The notes under the pieces: model-generated
Seen by the model: only the letters and a program-made list of their open reading frames with translations
Databases searched by the model: none
What the model was told of the DNA's origin: nothing
Source: Bacillota bacterium
GTDB taxonomy: Bacteria; Bacillota; Syntrophomonadia; Syntrophomonadales; Syntrophomonadaceae
Assembly: GCA_029550685.1 (NCBI GenBank)
Contig: JAKPGY010000212.1
Location: forward strand, 1 to 64,000
Direction of reading: 5' to 3'
Length of the DNA: 64,000 bases
Translations under genes and position numbers: made by a program
Part shown: positions 1-8,884 of the stretch, piece after piece
Layout: each line of letters opens with the position of its first letter
How positions within the stretch are numbered: the stretch's first letter is position 1

Positions 1-37
1 ACCCTTAAACACCGCTTAGTAGCCAAAGACCGGCGGA

Positions 38-99
38 GGGCGCGGGAGTCAAGGTCGGGCGAAGCCCGGCGAAAGCGAAACCTTGACGCTCCGGCGCCC
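38..99. other. Long imperfect hairpin with two small inner hairpins
   Basis: Positions 38-55 pair with 80-99 (GGGCGC..GGGAG..TCAAGGT against its complement, with a short bulge). The loop carries two tiny hairpins: CGGGC-GAA-GCCCG (56-68) and a GC-GAAA-GC tetraloop (69-76). Such stacked GNRA-like loops suggest a folded RNA or the end of a mobile element, but I do not recognise a family. The element is cut close to the window start, so flanking context is missing. Confidence 0.4.
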
Positions 100-178
100 G
101 GAGATGGTATAATCTTCAGGCGGTGGTTATGGGGATAAAAAATCTCAATGAAAGAGAGGGTAACATAGCTTAATTTTT

Positions 179-277
179 TCAGAAATGTGTCTTGACAACG
201 GGGTGCACTACAGTTTCTTTCCCAATGTCGATTCCTACTACCAATGTTGAAATTTTTATTTGCGAAATCTTCTCGTT
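179..277 (-). pseudogene. IS110-family transposase N-terminal remnant
   Basis: The minus-strand frame reads ...TLVVGIDIGKETVVHP... and stops after about 20 more bases. VVGIDIGKE is the usual start of IS110-family DEDD transposases (first catalytic Asp in GIDxxK). Only about 30 codons remain; a possible TTG start is at 244 and a TGA stop at 181-179. The rest of the transposase is absent, so this is a dead fragment. Its upstream side runs into another decayed minus-strand reading frame in a different phase, so the two were probably joined by insertion or recombination. Identification rests on one motif. Confidence 0.4.
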
Positions 278-532
278 TTATGTACGATTCATATAGGGAC
301 GCCTCCTCAATCTGGTTTTGTGCCTTTCTTTGCTGGATCAGCACATTACCATTGTATTGATGGGCGTCTCTTTTTTCAAAGGCCGTTTTCAAAGTTAACA
401 GGAATGCTCAATATAATCTATTAATTCCCTATCAAAGCCAAGTGTGTTATAATAAGCCATAGGAAATAAGTCTATTTGTACACCCGTCAATGTTATGCAC
501 CTCGCTGGTTTTGGTAGTTTGGTCGTACATTT
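262..532 (-). pseudogene. Decayed minus-strand gene of unknown family (copy A)
   Basis: A minus-strand frame opens after a TAG at 535-533 and reads through IDLFPMAYYNTLGFDREL to about 406. One base step away it continues as a protein-like segment (TAFEKRDAHQYNGNVLIQQR, then more polar helix-like sequence) to about 262. I do not recognise the family. The part 431-507 is 86% identical to 29299-29375, where the minus strand reads the related peptide IDLLPMAYYNTPGFD. The frameshift and loss of both ends make it a remnant. Confidence 0.35.
431..507. repeat. 77-bp direct repeat, copy A
   Basis: An ungapped 77-bp match to 29299-29375 with 66 identical positions. Both copies begin at ATCAAAGCC and end at CACCTCGCTG, and similarity stops sharply on both sides. 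Either it is a small repeat with defined ends, or it is the shared conserved stretch of two decayed genes on the minus strand. The mismatches are spread over all codon positions, so coding conservation is not proven. Confidence 0.6.
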
Positions 533-555
533 CTACTTAGCCAGCGCTGGTGCAT
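495..555. repeat. Imperfect palindrome next to repeat copy A
   Basis: ATGCACCTCGCTGG (495-508) is the near-complement of CCAGCGCTGGTGCAT (541-555), one base inserted, with a 32-base loop. It overlaps the end of the 77-bp repeat. Copy B lacks the second arm because it runs straight into a gene fragment. It could be an element terminus or an RNA hairpin. Confidence 0.4.
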
Positions 556-826
556 TTTCCTATTTTAATCAATTTGATCATATGCAACTTGCATATTTAC
601 TTTTCGAACACGCTCTTATAACTATTTTAATTATGGAAGAGATTCTAATGTGATTTTAATGTGAAGTTCATTTCTGGGCATTCCTATAATCGGAATTTAT
701 TTAGCATAGCAGTTTCAAAATCAAAAGCCAGAAGAACATTATTAAATAAAAACACGTTATTGTTAGAATTTGCATGGGGAAATTATATGCGTGTAGTTTT
801 ACGAGTTCGCAGGAGGTAAAAGCAGT

Positions 827-1585
827 ATGCTTCTGAGATTTGAAAATGTATCTAAATCATATGGTAGGGTAAGGGCTCTTAATAAAATATCCTTTAGTGT
901 ATATCAAGGTGAGATAGTAGGTCTTATTGGTGCAAATGGAGCTGGAAAGACGACTACCGTTCTTAATATTGTCAGGTATATAGTGCCGGATGAGGGATTG
1001 ATAACGCTAAAGGGCAAGCCTTTAAGCCAGTACGATGATACATCATATCCAGTGACATATATGCCTGATGTTCCCGTTTATTATGAAGAACTGACTGTAA
1101 ATGAACATTTAGAACTGCTTGCTGCCGTATATGGTAAAAACAAAAAGGATGTGGACAACCTTATAGAACGTTTGGAACTGGCGGAATATTTGGATAAATT
1201 ACCAGATACACTTTCAAAAGGCACCAAGCAAAAGCTTATGATAGCCTGTGCTGTACTCCGAAATTTCGATTTGTTTGTTGCGGATGAGCCATTTACAGGG
1301 CTTGATCCTAAACAAATCAGAGTTTTGAAAGATATATTTATCGAACAGAGGCAAAAGGGAAAAACCGTTTTGCTATCGACACACCTGCTTGATGTGATTG
1401 AGTCCTTCTGTGACAGATATATCATTTTGAATAAAGGTATAATTGTTGCTGAGGGAACAAAGGAAGATATCGGGAAAGCATATAACTTAAAAAACTGTAC
1501 CCTGGAACAGTTATATTTAAGAATCACTGCAGGAGATACCCGACCCTTTGGAGGAGGAAGTGACTTTGATGTCATTGATTATTAA
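827..1585 (+). CDS. ABC transporter ATP-binding protein
   Basis: This 252-residue nucleotide-binding subunit would drive a membrane exporter. It has the Walker A motif GANGAGKTT near residue 35, a signature region LSKGTKQKL near 129 (a variant of LSGGQ, as in many ABC-2 exporters), Walker B LFVADEP near 148 and the switch His in STHLLD near 185. A clear GGAGG ribosome site precedes the ATG. It overlaps the following permease gene by 17 bp, so the two are translationally coupled. Size and pairing resemble EcsA/EcsB, but the substrate cannot be read from sequence. Confidence 0.85.
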   Translation: MLLRFENVSKSYGRVRALNKISFSVYQGEIVGLIGANGAGKTTTVLNIVRYIVPDEGLITLKGKPLSQYDDTSYPVTYMPDVPVYYEELTVNEHLELLAAVYGKNKKDVDNLIERLELAEYLDKLPDTLSKGTKQKLMIACAVLRNFDLFVADEPFTGLDPKQIRVLKDIFIEQRQKGKTVLLSTHLLDVIESFCDRYIILNKGIIVAEGTKEDIGKAYNLKNCTLEQLYLRITAGDTRPFGGGSDFDVIDY

Positions 1586-2810
1586 AAACAGGATAAGACT
1601 CACTTTTGATTTATTGAAGAACTATTGGTATTTCTTTGCAGCGACCGTTTTAGGTTTTCTATTTATAGCAGAGAGTGTAGTTGAACGGATAAATATGGTA
1701 CCGGTGGATGACCTGATGCTTTATACCTCTATATTGATAATTCTGTTGTCCTTTAGAAAAATTATATCCGGCAGATATCCGGTTATAAGAATGAGCCCGG
1801 CTTCCATACATTTTTTCAGAGGTTCACAATTATTTACAAAGCTTTTTCATATAAAAGTATTTCTGTCTTTAGCCGGCTGTATTGCTACAGGTGCTGTTAT
1901 AGCCACTATCACTTATCGTGCAGCAATATCCAAAGAACTGTTTATATATAGTAGTGTGACCGCCTTATATCTGTTCTTAAGCAGTCTCATAGCGTGGATT
2001 TATTACAACAGCCAGTCAGTTTCGCAGAAAATATATGTTGTGGCAATATTTTTATTCATATCGGGATTGCTTATATATAATATGGTGATTTCTCTTTACA
2101 TTTTAACTGTTTTAACTGTATTTGCGGCCATCCGGGCGTATAGAACTAAAATATTATGGAACAAATATTACCGTGATTGCAGTTTCATATATGAAAACAT
2201 GGCGGCTGCTGCAAAGAAAGATATGGTTCGCATGATGGAGACCGTAAATAAACTTAACTTATCGAAAAAACCTGTATTCCATAGTATTTTTTCGAGAATA
2301 CCTCCGTCAAAAAAAACCGCCCTTATAATGAAAAGTTTTTTAGGAGTGGTAAGAACCAATATACAGACAGTAAAGTTTCTATTTATCATATTTGCAGCAG
2401 GCATAATATTTAATAATTTTGTGTTTATGACACTTGGACTAAATAGATTTCTATCAGCAATTGCCCTGGGAAGTTTTTATGCAAACCTTGCCGAATTATT
2501 TAGAAAACAGATTGTCTCAATAATTGACAAAAAGAAAAGAGGGTTTTACATACCTTATACGGATATAGAAATTTTGCTAAGCTATTCTGTATTACCGACA
2601 ATTATTTTTTTAATAGCATCTTCTATGTTAATCTTCTTTACAGATATAGATTTTTATTCTGTTTTGCTTTCAGGGGTTTTATATTGCACTTTTTACATAA
2701 TAACGGGATTTGTATCTGTCAGGATTTATGCTAAGCAAATGTTGGTTTGGAGAGCATCTAATATTATTTATTTCGTGATATCCATACTTTGCTTTGCATT
2801 AATTGCCTGA
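1569..2810 (+). CDS. ABC transporter permease (EcsB-sized, multi-spanning)
   Basis: I place the start at ATG 1569, behind GGAGGAAGTG, giving 413 residues; an upstream in-frame ATG at 1548 lacks this site. The protein is strongly hydrophobic with about ten predicted membrane segments and a central polar loop rich in Lys/Arg (about residues 200-255). It is the membrane partner of the ATPase encoded just upstream. Length and layout fit EcsB-like or other ABC-2-type permeases, for which substrates are mostly unknown. Composition is AT-rich like the surrounding accessory region. Confidence 0.7.
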   Translation: MSLIIKNRIRLTFDLLKNYWYFFAATVLGFLFIAESVVERINMVPVDDLMLYTSILIILLSFRKIISGRYPVIRMSPASIHFFRGSQLFTKLFHIKVFLSLAGCIATGAVIATITYRAAISKELFIYSSVTALYLFLSSLIAWIYYNSQSVSQKIYVVAIFLFISGLLIYNMVISLYILTVLTVFAAIRAYRTKILWNKYYRDCSFIYENMAAAAKKDMVRMMETVNKLNLSKKPVFHSIFSRIPPSKKTALIMKSFLGVVRTNIQTVKFLFIIFAAGIIFNNFVFMTLGLNRFLSAIALGSFYANLAELFRKQIVSIIDKKKRGFYIPYTDIEILLSYSVLPTIIFLIASSMLIFFTDIDFYSVLLSGVLYCTFYIITGFVSVRIYAKQMLVWRASNIIYFVISILCFALIA

Positions 2811-2970
2811 CTGGATTTTCTTTGACAAATATGAGAGTATAGCTCGCCTGGGAAGGAAATGATATTCTGAAAAAATAGTCAAATAACTTTCAACAAATTT
2901 TCCAGAATTTATAATATAATTATGTTTGTTAGGGGAAGTTGGGATGAAGAAATAAATGTGATTATGTTAA

Positions 2971-3531
2971 AATATTCCTATTGACCCCAAAATATTTATA
3001 AAGGCTCCTTATTGGGACTGCCCGAAATGCAAGGCAAAATCCAGTTTTGGTGTACTATCTATAAGTGGGAATCACTATTCACGTCGATTTAAGGAATGTT
3101 GGTATACTCAAGGATATGAGCTACCTAAATTACATAAGAAAATAATCTACTTGGACCAGTTTGCTATCAGTAACATGGAAAAAACACTCAATCCCAAGGT
3201 TGCTGAACAGCAAAAGAAAAGAATTGATAAGTTCTGGTTTCAACTGTTCGAAAAGCTAGATACATTAAGCAAGCTACAACTAATTGTATGTCCAGATTCG
3301 ATAACACATCAGAATGAATCAAAAGTGACCATAGAACACTATGAAACCTTAAAAAGAATGTACGAATTGTTATCTCATGGTACAAGCTTTGACCATATCA
3401 TTAAGCGCCTGAAACCATATCCGAAGATCGTTGTAATTGCTGGCTTTTATATAATCCCTGCAGCATGCGCTAATAATATTTTCCAGAAGCTCATTATCCT
3501 TCGATTCAATAGCGTACCAGGCCGCTCTTGA
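2971..3531 (+). pseudogene. Truncated unknown protein with CPKC motif and YLDQFAISNM signature
   Basis: The open frame 2971-3531 reads a Cys motif (WDCPKCKAK) followed by KKIIYLDQFAISNM and a helical polar stretch to about 3390 (MYELLSHGTSFDH). The block starting YLDQFAISNM looks like the N-terminus of a conserved uncharacterised protein I have seen but cannot name. No in-frame start is visible: an ATG at 2964 is one frame off and hits TGA after six codons. After about 3390 the sequence changes to an unrelated fragment read on the other strand. It is therefore broken at both ends. Confidence 0.4.
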
Positions 3532-3570
3532 ATACTGCTTATGAGCAAAAACTTGGCCTTTCAGGAGCAT
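3391..3570 (-). pseudogene. Fragment of a MalT/LuxR-type regulator (TPR-like region)
   Basis: The minus-strand frame reads SRAAWYAIESKDNELLENII... then DYIKASNYNDLRIWFQALND. This matches the pattern seen in MalT-like ATP-dependent LuxR regulators, where a helical repeat region has 'A..yA....d...a..li' followed by 'l..Wl.aLp'. No ATPase domain or LuxR HTH is present nearby, so only an internal piece survives. It abuts the truncated CPKC gene and the surface-protein pseudogene, which suggests successive deletions. Identification is by pattern only. Confidence 0.35.
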
Positions 3571-5107
3571 GGAAAATGGAAGTTAATGATGACCTATTTG
3601 GACAGCTCCGATACAGGACATGCAAAATATGAGAGGTTAAGTAGTTTAGATGATATAGACGCGAGCGCTTTTTCAGGAAAGGTGTGGGTTCCCCGAAACC
3701 TGAGCCCGTATGATTTGAGCGCGGTAATGTTACGGACCGGGACAATTCCGGAAATACCGGGAGATACTTTTAAAATTAACAATTATGAACAGCCGACTGA
3801 TCCCGGCGATTCAGGCGGCGGTTCAAACGGCGGTTCAGACAGGCGTAAAAAGCCGGAGGAGACCGGTTTTAAAATACTGGTCAACGGCAAGACAGAAACA
3901 GCGGCTACGGCGACGACCACCCGGGAAGGCGATAAAACAGTCACAACCGTAGTTATAGATGATCATAAAATTGACGAAATACTGGCGCAGGAAGGCAACA
4001 AGGCAGTTGTAACCATTCCTGTTATGAGTGGCGCGGATGTAGTCACCGGAACCCTGAACGGCCAGACCGTCAAGAACATGGCAAGCAAAGATGCCGTCCT
4101 GGAGATTAAAACCGGGCAGGTTACCTATACGCTGCCGGCATCGCAAATAAATATTGACGCCCTATTGGACAGCTCGGAAAACAGGCGGAATCAAAAGATA
4201 TTGCGGTAAATGTAAAGATATCCGGACCTGCCGCAGAAACCGTCAAAACCGTTGAAGATACCGCAAACAAAAACAACTATCAAATTATCGCCGGGCCCAT
4301 AGAATTTGAAATCACCTGCTCCTACGGGAGCAAGACCGTGGAGGTTTCCAAATTCAATGCATATGTGGAAAGGCTCATTGCCCTACCTGAAGGCGTAGCT
4401 CCCTCCGGGATCACAACAGGCGTTGTGCTCAATCCAGACGGGACCTTCTCTCATGTGCCCACAGCCGTTGCAATGATAGACGGCAAATATTACGCAAAAA
4501 TAAACAGCCTGACCAGCAGCGCCTACACTGTCATCTACAGTCCGAAAACCTTTAAGGATGTTGAAAACCACTGGGTCCAGAAAGATATCAGGGATATGGC
4601 TTCCAGATTGATAATCAGCGGAGTGGGCGATGAATTATTCGAGCCCGAACGCAGTATAACAAGGGCTGAATTTGCGGCAGTTATGGTCAGGGCATTGGGG
4701 CTTGGACCGGAAGAATACAAAAATAATTATGCCGATGTAAAAGCAGGCGAATGGTACAGTAAATACATTTCAACAGCATCATCCCATGGCTTGATCAGGG
4801 GCTATGATGACGGGACATTTAAGCCAGAGGAAAAGATCACCCGCCAGGAGGCAATGGCTATCTTAACGCGGGCTATGGATGTCACCAGGCTTGGAGAAGA
4901 GCTTGAGGTAGAGGCAAGAGACATTCTTGCGGCATTCAGCGATGAAGCCGGGGTCTCCGGCTGGGCTGAGGATTCTGTGGCAAAATGTGTAAAGACAGGT
5001 ATTGTTACCGGCAGAAACGACGGCCGGATAGCACCTTTGGATAACATCACAAGAGCGGAGCCACAATCATGGTGCGGAGGCTCCTGATCAACTCAGATTT
5101 GATTTAG
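3541..5107 (+). pseudogene. SLH-domain surface protein, broken by two frameshifts
   Basis: The remains of a wall-anchored protein. The first frame (3541-4209) has a Gly/Ser linker near 3805-3845 and a domain typical of SLH proteins (VTIPVMSGADVVTGTLNG). At about 4185 the frame shifts; the new frame continues smoothly (DIAVNVKISGPA) and carries three SLH modules: FKDVENHWVQKDI (from 4551), YADVKAGEWYSKYI (from 4731) and an incomplete third ending ITRAE. At about 5061 one base seems lost; restoring it gives TIMVRRLLINSDLI and a TAG at 5107. No signal peptide is present, so the N-terminus is also missing. Confidence 0.7.
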
Positions 5108-5195
5108 TTGATTGATAATGGAGTAATCATCCAAAGACTTACCGGTAATATTATTGCAGCATAAAGCGGCGGCTGATTCTGCCACTCGTAATTTT

Positions 5196-5228
5196 GGGCA
5201 CCCTGCGTCGGGAGCCCTTTATTTTTTA
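5196..5228 (+). terminator. Possible terminator between surface-protein remnant and TetR gene
   Basis: GGGC (5196-5199) pairs with GCCC (5214-5217), with inner CC/GG pairing, and is followed by a T-rich run (TTTATTTTTTATT). It lies between convergent genes and overlaps the end of the tetR-like reading frame. The stem is short, so the call is tentative. Confidence 0.35.
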
Positions 5229-5824
5229 TTGGTTGAATTTAAAACATATTGATCTGGAATAATTCTATCAATAAAGCTAACCTCGATATAATACCTGGCG
5301 GTCTCTTCAGGAGTGTATTTCATTCTGTTATCAATCCACCATTTTACTGTTTCAGCAAAACTACCTACGAGATGATTAATAACGAAATCAGCAGGGGCTT
5401 TCATTTTTACCCCATTTAAATATTGAGATAAATATTGAGAGAACATTTCCGAGAGATATTCCTTAAAATACTTCATAAAGAGTTCGCCGCTTTCACAAGA
5501 TAAAATGCCCACTATATTTTTTTCATTATCCTTCAGATGATAGAGAATATGTGTGAGTTTTGATTCAAGTCCATTGTTATTACCAGAAAAATCGTGAGTT
5601 TCTTCTGACATAAGCTCATCAGAAAAGACGTGGCTGAAGATATCGGTGCACATTGCCTTGAGCAACTCATCCTTTGTATCAAAATGAGCGTAAAAAGTGC
5701 TCCGGCCAATGTTCGCCTCATCAATAATTTCCTGTACCGTTATATTGCTGAATCGCTTTTTTTCAAGAAGTGAACTAAGTGCCTTGAAAACAGCGTCCCG
5801 TGTTTTCTGCTGCCTCCTGTCCAT
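5219..5824 (-). CDS. TetR/AcrR-family transcriptional regulator
   Basis: This 201-residue protein has an N-terminal TetR HTH (FSNITVQEIIDEANIGRSTFY, about residues 24-44, then AHFDTKDELL) and a C-terminal helical ligand/dimer domain. It is divergent from the metal P-type ATPase gene. Two perfect inverted repeats (5871-5886 and 5925-5939) lie in the shared intergenic region, which fits autoregulation plus repression of the pump. The inducer is unknown; a metal or a cationic compound is plausible from context only. Confidence 0.85.
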   Translation of the reverse strand: MDRRQQKTRDAVFKALSSLLEKKRFSNITVQEIIDEANIGRSTFYAHFDTKDELLKAMCTDIFSHVFSDELMSEETHDFSGNNNGLESKLTHILYHLKDNEKNIVGILSCESGELFMKYFKEYLSEMFSQYLSQYLNGVKMKAPADFVINHLVGSFAETVKWWIDNRMKYTPEETARYYIEVSFIDRIIPDQYVLNSTNKK

Positions 5825-5870
5825 TGCAGCTCCTCCCGTACAAAATACTATTAAAATGTTCTGTAAAATA

Positions 5871-5886
5871 CAAAGTGTACACTTTG
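5871..5886. promoter_or_regulatory. Palindromic operator candidate 1 (TetR-ATPase intergenic)
   Basis: CAAAGTGTACACTTTG is a perfect 16-bp palindrome, 47 bp upstream of the tetR-like start and about 107 bp before the ATPase start. Its length fits a TetR-family operator. Confidence 0.6.
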
Positions 5887-5924
5887 ATTATTGAGAATCG
5901 CATCGGATAGCCATATAATAATTA

Positions 5925-5939
5925 CGAACAATATGTTCG
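5925..5939. promoter_or_regulatory. Palindromic operator candidate 2
   Basis: CGAACA-ATA-TGTTCG has two perfect 6-bp arms. It lies 54 bp before the ATPase ATG. Its sequence differs from the 5871 palindrome, so the two may bind different regulators or one may be only structural. Confidence 0.45.
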
Positions 5940-5992
5940 GTAACATACAAATTGTATCATTGACTAATCTGCAATGCAACTGGGGGTATATA

Positions 5993-7858
5993 ATGAAAAG
6001 ATTAAGCGATTTTTTAGCCGGAATACCTATGACAATCGTTGGCGGCGTGTTCTTAGGCGCAAGCCTTATTTTTATGCTGCTGGATATAAAAGTTCCGGTT
6101 GACCCGGCATGGGTCTCAGTTATCATATGTGGGGTTCCACTTCTATACCTGGCAATATGGAGAATAATCCATAACAAAGGGATGAGCAAAATATCTTCTG
6201 CCCTATTGATTTCCATGGCCATGATTGCTGCGATCATCATTGGAGATATATTTGCAGCGGGTGAAGTTGCATTTATTATGGCCATCGGTGCGATTTTGGA
6301 GGAAAAAACAGCTGAACGTTCTAAAAAGGGTCTGAAGAAACTCATTAGCCTTGCTCCACAGCAGGGCCGCAAAATTGATAACGGAATTGAAGAAATGATA
6401 AATGTAGAAGAGATCAAAGTGGGGGATATTCTGCGTGTTCTTCCCGGGGAAACCATTCCGGTTGACGGGAAAATTATCAGTGGAAATACATCGGTCGACC
6501 AGGCTGTCATGACTGGTGAGTCACTGCCTGTGGACAAGGAAGCCGGTGACAATGTTTTCAGTGGAACCATCAACCGTTTCGGATCAATAGATATGGAAGC
6601 AACGAAAGTTGGAGAGGACAGTTCACTACAGAAACTAATCCGCATGGTCAGGGATGCAGAACAAAAACAGGCGCCGATACAGCGTATAGCAGATAGATGG
6701 GCAACCTGGCTTGTGCCGGTAGCATTGTTGATTGCTATTGTAACGTATTTCGCTACGCAAGACATAGTTCGTGGTGTTACCGTACTGGTAGTGTTTTGCC
6801 CCTGTGCTTTGGTTCTGGCTACTCCCACTGCTATTATGGCTGCTATTGGACAGGCTACAAAACATGGGATCATCATCAAATCCGGTGAAGCACTGGAAAA
6901 GATGGGCAAGGTGGATACGATAGCCTTTGATAAAACCGGGACCCTTACATTTGGAAAACTTGAGGTTAGCGACATTATCTCTTTCTCTAAGGAATTGAAT
7001 GAAAAAGAGCTGCTTACTTTGACAGCCTCAGCAGAATCACGCAGCGAGCACCCTTTGGGAAAAGCAATTGTCGCGCATGCTAAGGAACAAAACCTTGTTT
7101 TAAATGATGTAGAAGAATTTCGTATGGAAGCAGGTAAAGGGGTTTATGCCAGAGTCTCTGGACGCCATCTGTTTTGTGGCAATGAGAGATATTTAATTGA
7201 AAACGGAATTGATATCCCCGGGCAGGTAGCCGATATTCTGGATGCTTTGCACAACCAGGGTAAAGCTTCGATACTGGTAGCTGTAGATGGGATTTGCGCG
7301 GGTGTGATTGGTCTTTCTGATGTGCTGCGTGTTACAGCAAAAGAGATGGTCACTGAGTTGCATGACATGGGTACACAAACTGTACTGCTTACCGGTGATA
7401 ACCGCAGAACGGCTGATTATTTTGCAAAACAAGTAGGCATTACCACTGTGCGGGCAGAATTACTTCCTGAGAAAAAGGTGCAGAACATAATCCAATTGCA
7501 ACAGACGGGTAAGTCTGTCTGTATGATAGGAGACGGCGTGAATGACGCTCCTGCCCTTAAGACGGCATCTGTAGGTGTGGCGATGGGAACCATGGGCAGC
7601 GATATTGCTGTTGAAGCCGCGGAAATTGCTCTTATGAGCGATGATATTTCCAAAATCCCGTATCTTAAACGACTTTCCAATGCTACAGTAAACACCATAA
7701 AATTTGGGATTTCCCTCTCACTATTTATCAATATCGTGGCAATATATATGTCATTTAGGGGATGGTTGACTCCCACAACAGGTGCCTTGGTTCATAATGC
7801 AGGTTCGATACTTGTAGTGTTGATTGCGGCGCAACTATATGATAGAAAACTTGATTAA
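5993..7858 (+). CDS. Heavy-metal-translocating P1B-type ATPase
   Basis: This inner-membrane pump exports or imports a metal ion using ATP. The start at 5993 gives 621 residues. It has an actuator motif TGES (near residue 180), the metal-binding transmembrane motif CPC (residues 269-271), phosphorylation site DKTGT (Asp 313), an HP motif (SEHPLG) and the hinge GDGVNDAP. There is no N-terminal HMA metal-binding domain. The last helix has HNAGS and the tail DRK, more like Zn/Cd/Co-type than Cu-type pumps. Control by the divergent TetR-like gene is likely. Substrate is inferred, not proven. Confidence 0.9.
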   Translation: MKRLSDFLAGIPMTIVGGVFLGASLIFMLLDIKVPVDPAWVSVIICGVPLLYLAIWRIIHNKGMSKISSALLISMAMIAAIIIGDIFAAGEVAFIMAIGAILEEKTAERSKKGLKKLISLAPQQGRKIDNGIEEMINVEEIKVGDILRVLPGETIPVDGKIISGNTSVDQAVMTGESLPVDKEAGDNVFSGTINRFGSIDMEATKVGEDSSLQKLIRMVRDAEQKQAPIQRIADRWATWLVPVALLIAIVTYFATQDIVRGVTVLVVFCPCALVLATPTAIMAAIGQATKHGIIIKSGEALEKMGKVDTIAFDKTGTLTFGKLEVSDIISFSKELNEKELLTLTASAESRSEHPLGKAIVAHAKEQNLVLNDVEEFRMEAGKGVYARVSGRHLFCGNERYLIENGIDIPGQVADILDALHNQGKASILVAVDGICAGVIGLSDVLRVTAKEMVTELHDMGTQTVLLTGDNRRTADYFAKQVGITTVRAELLPEKKVQNIIQLQQTGKSVCMIGDGVNDAPALKTASVGVAMGTMGSDIAVEAAEIALMSDDISKIPYLKRLSNATVNTIKFGISLSLFINIVAIYMSFRGWLTPTTGALVHNAGSILVVLIAAQLYDRKLD

Positions 7859-7902
7859 AATAACGTTATAATTATAAACATTATAGGAAAGGGGAAAATG
7901 TA

Positions 7903-8763
7903 ATGAATCACCAGGTTCCATTCAAACAAGTAGATGTGTTTACAAACATACCATTCATGGGCAATCCTGTTGCTGTGGTACTCAATGGTAATGAACTGTC
8001 AACTGAGCAGATGCAGGCTATCGCAAATTGGATGAACCTGTCCGAAACTACATTTGTATGTACACCATCAGACCCGCAAGCAGACTACAGGTTGCATATT
8101 TTTACACCCCGCAGCGAGCTTCCCTTTGCCGGCCACCCCACTATAGGTTCTGCCTTTGCAGTGCTTGAACATGGTCTTAAACCAAAGGCAGCGGGCCGCC
8201 TGGTTCAGGAATGTGGCAGGGGATTGGTTTCCATTCACATTTATGAAGATAAATTATTCTTTGAGTTGCCTGAGCCGAAGGTAGAAAGTATCCAATCTGT
8301 TGATGTGGCAGAACTGGCAAGTGCTTTGGGGGTAGATCCCAATAGCATTAAAGCAAGTGCGATAATTGATGTGGGAGCAGTATGGATAACCCTACAACTA
8401 TCTAATGCAGGTGAAGTGCGAAACTTGCGTCCGGACATGGCGAAATTCAGTGCCTTAATTCCACCAGGCATAACAGGCGTCACCGTTTTTGGTATAATTC
8501 CTGATAATCCGGAATCAGATATTGAGGTGCGCTCATTTGCCCCAAACATGGGAATAAATGAAGACCCGGTGTGTGGTAGCGGTAACGGTTGCGTAGCAAC
8601 ACTTGTCAAAGAGCTCGGACTTATTGGAAAGCCCAAATACGTTGCGAGTCAGGGTCAGTGTGTAGGGCGAAACGGAAGGGTTGAAGTCCGATTTGCAGAT
8701 AACGGTAAAATCTTAATCGGTGGTCAAGCTGTAACCTGTATCGAAGGTGCAATGAAAATATAA
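7903..8763 (+). CDS. PhzF-family isomerase/epimerase
   Basis: This 286-residue protein is of the PhzF family, which has a diaminopimelate-epimerase-like fold. Members isomerise small acids (trans-2,3-dihydro-3-hydroxyanthranilate in phenazine synthesis), but most genomic copies have unknown substrates. Visible marks are VDVFTNIPFMGNPVAVV at the start, the catalytic Glu in NLSETTF (Glu 48), FTPRSELPFAGHPT and EDPVCGSGNGC. A GGAAAGGGG site lies upstream of the ATG. No phenazine genes are nearby, so a role in phenazine synthesis should not be assumed. It follows the ATPase by 44 bp and may be co-transcribed. Confidence 0.9.
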   Translation: MNHQVPFKQVDVFTNIPFMGNPVAVVLNGNELSTEQMQAIANWMNLSETTFVCTPSDPQADYRLHIFTPRSELPFAGHPTIGSAFAVLEHGLKPKAAGRLVQECGRGLVSIHIYEDKLFFELPEPKVESIQSVDVAELASALGVDPNSIKASAIIDVGAVWITLQLSNAGEVRNLRPDMAKFSALIPPGITGVTVFGIIPDNPESDIEVRSFAPNMGINEDPVCGSGNGCVATLVKELGLIGKPKYVASQGQCVGRNGRVEVRFADNGKILIGGQAVTCIEGAMKI

Positions 8764-8884
8764 TGCGAAGTACAAATTAATCGAGAACGTAAAGAGTTTA
8801 TTGTGAGAAGAGCAGCCTGGCGGATTTAAAGGGCACGATTATGTAACCGGAGTCCATAATAAAAATAAAGGCAGGGAAGCACAA

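Noticed and set aside
5851-6975. 374-codon minus-strand open frame opposite the P-type ATPase
   Set aside because: Antisense to well-defined ATPase motifs; low-complexity Ser/Ile-rich translation typical of a shadow frame.
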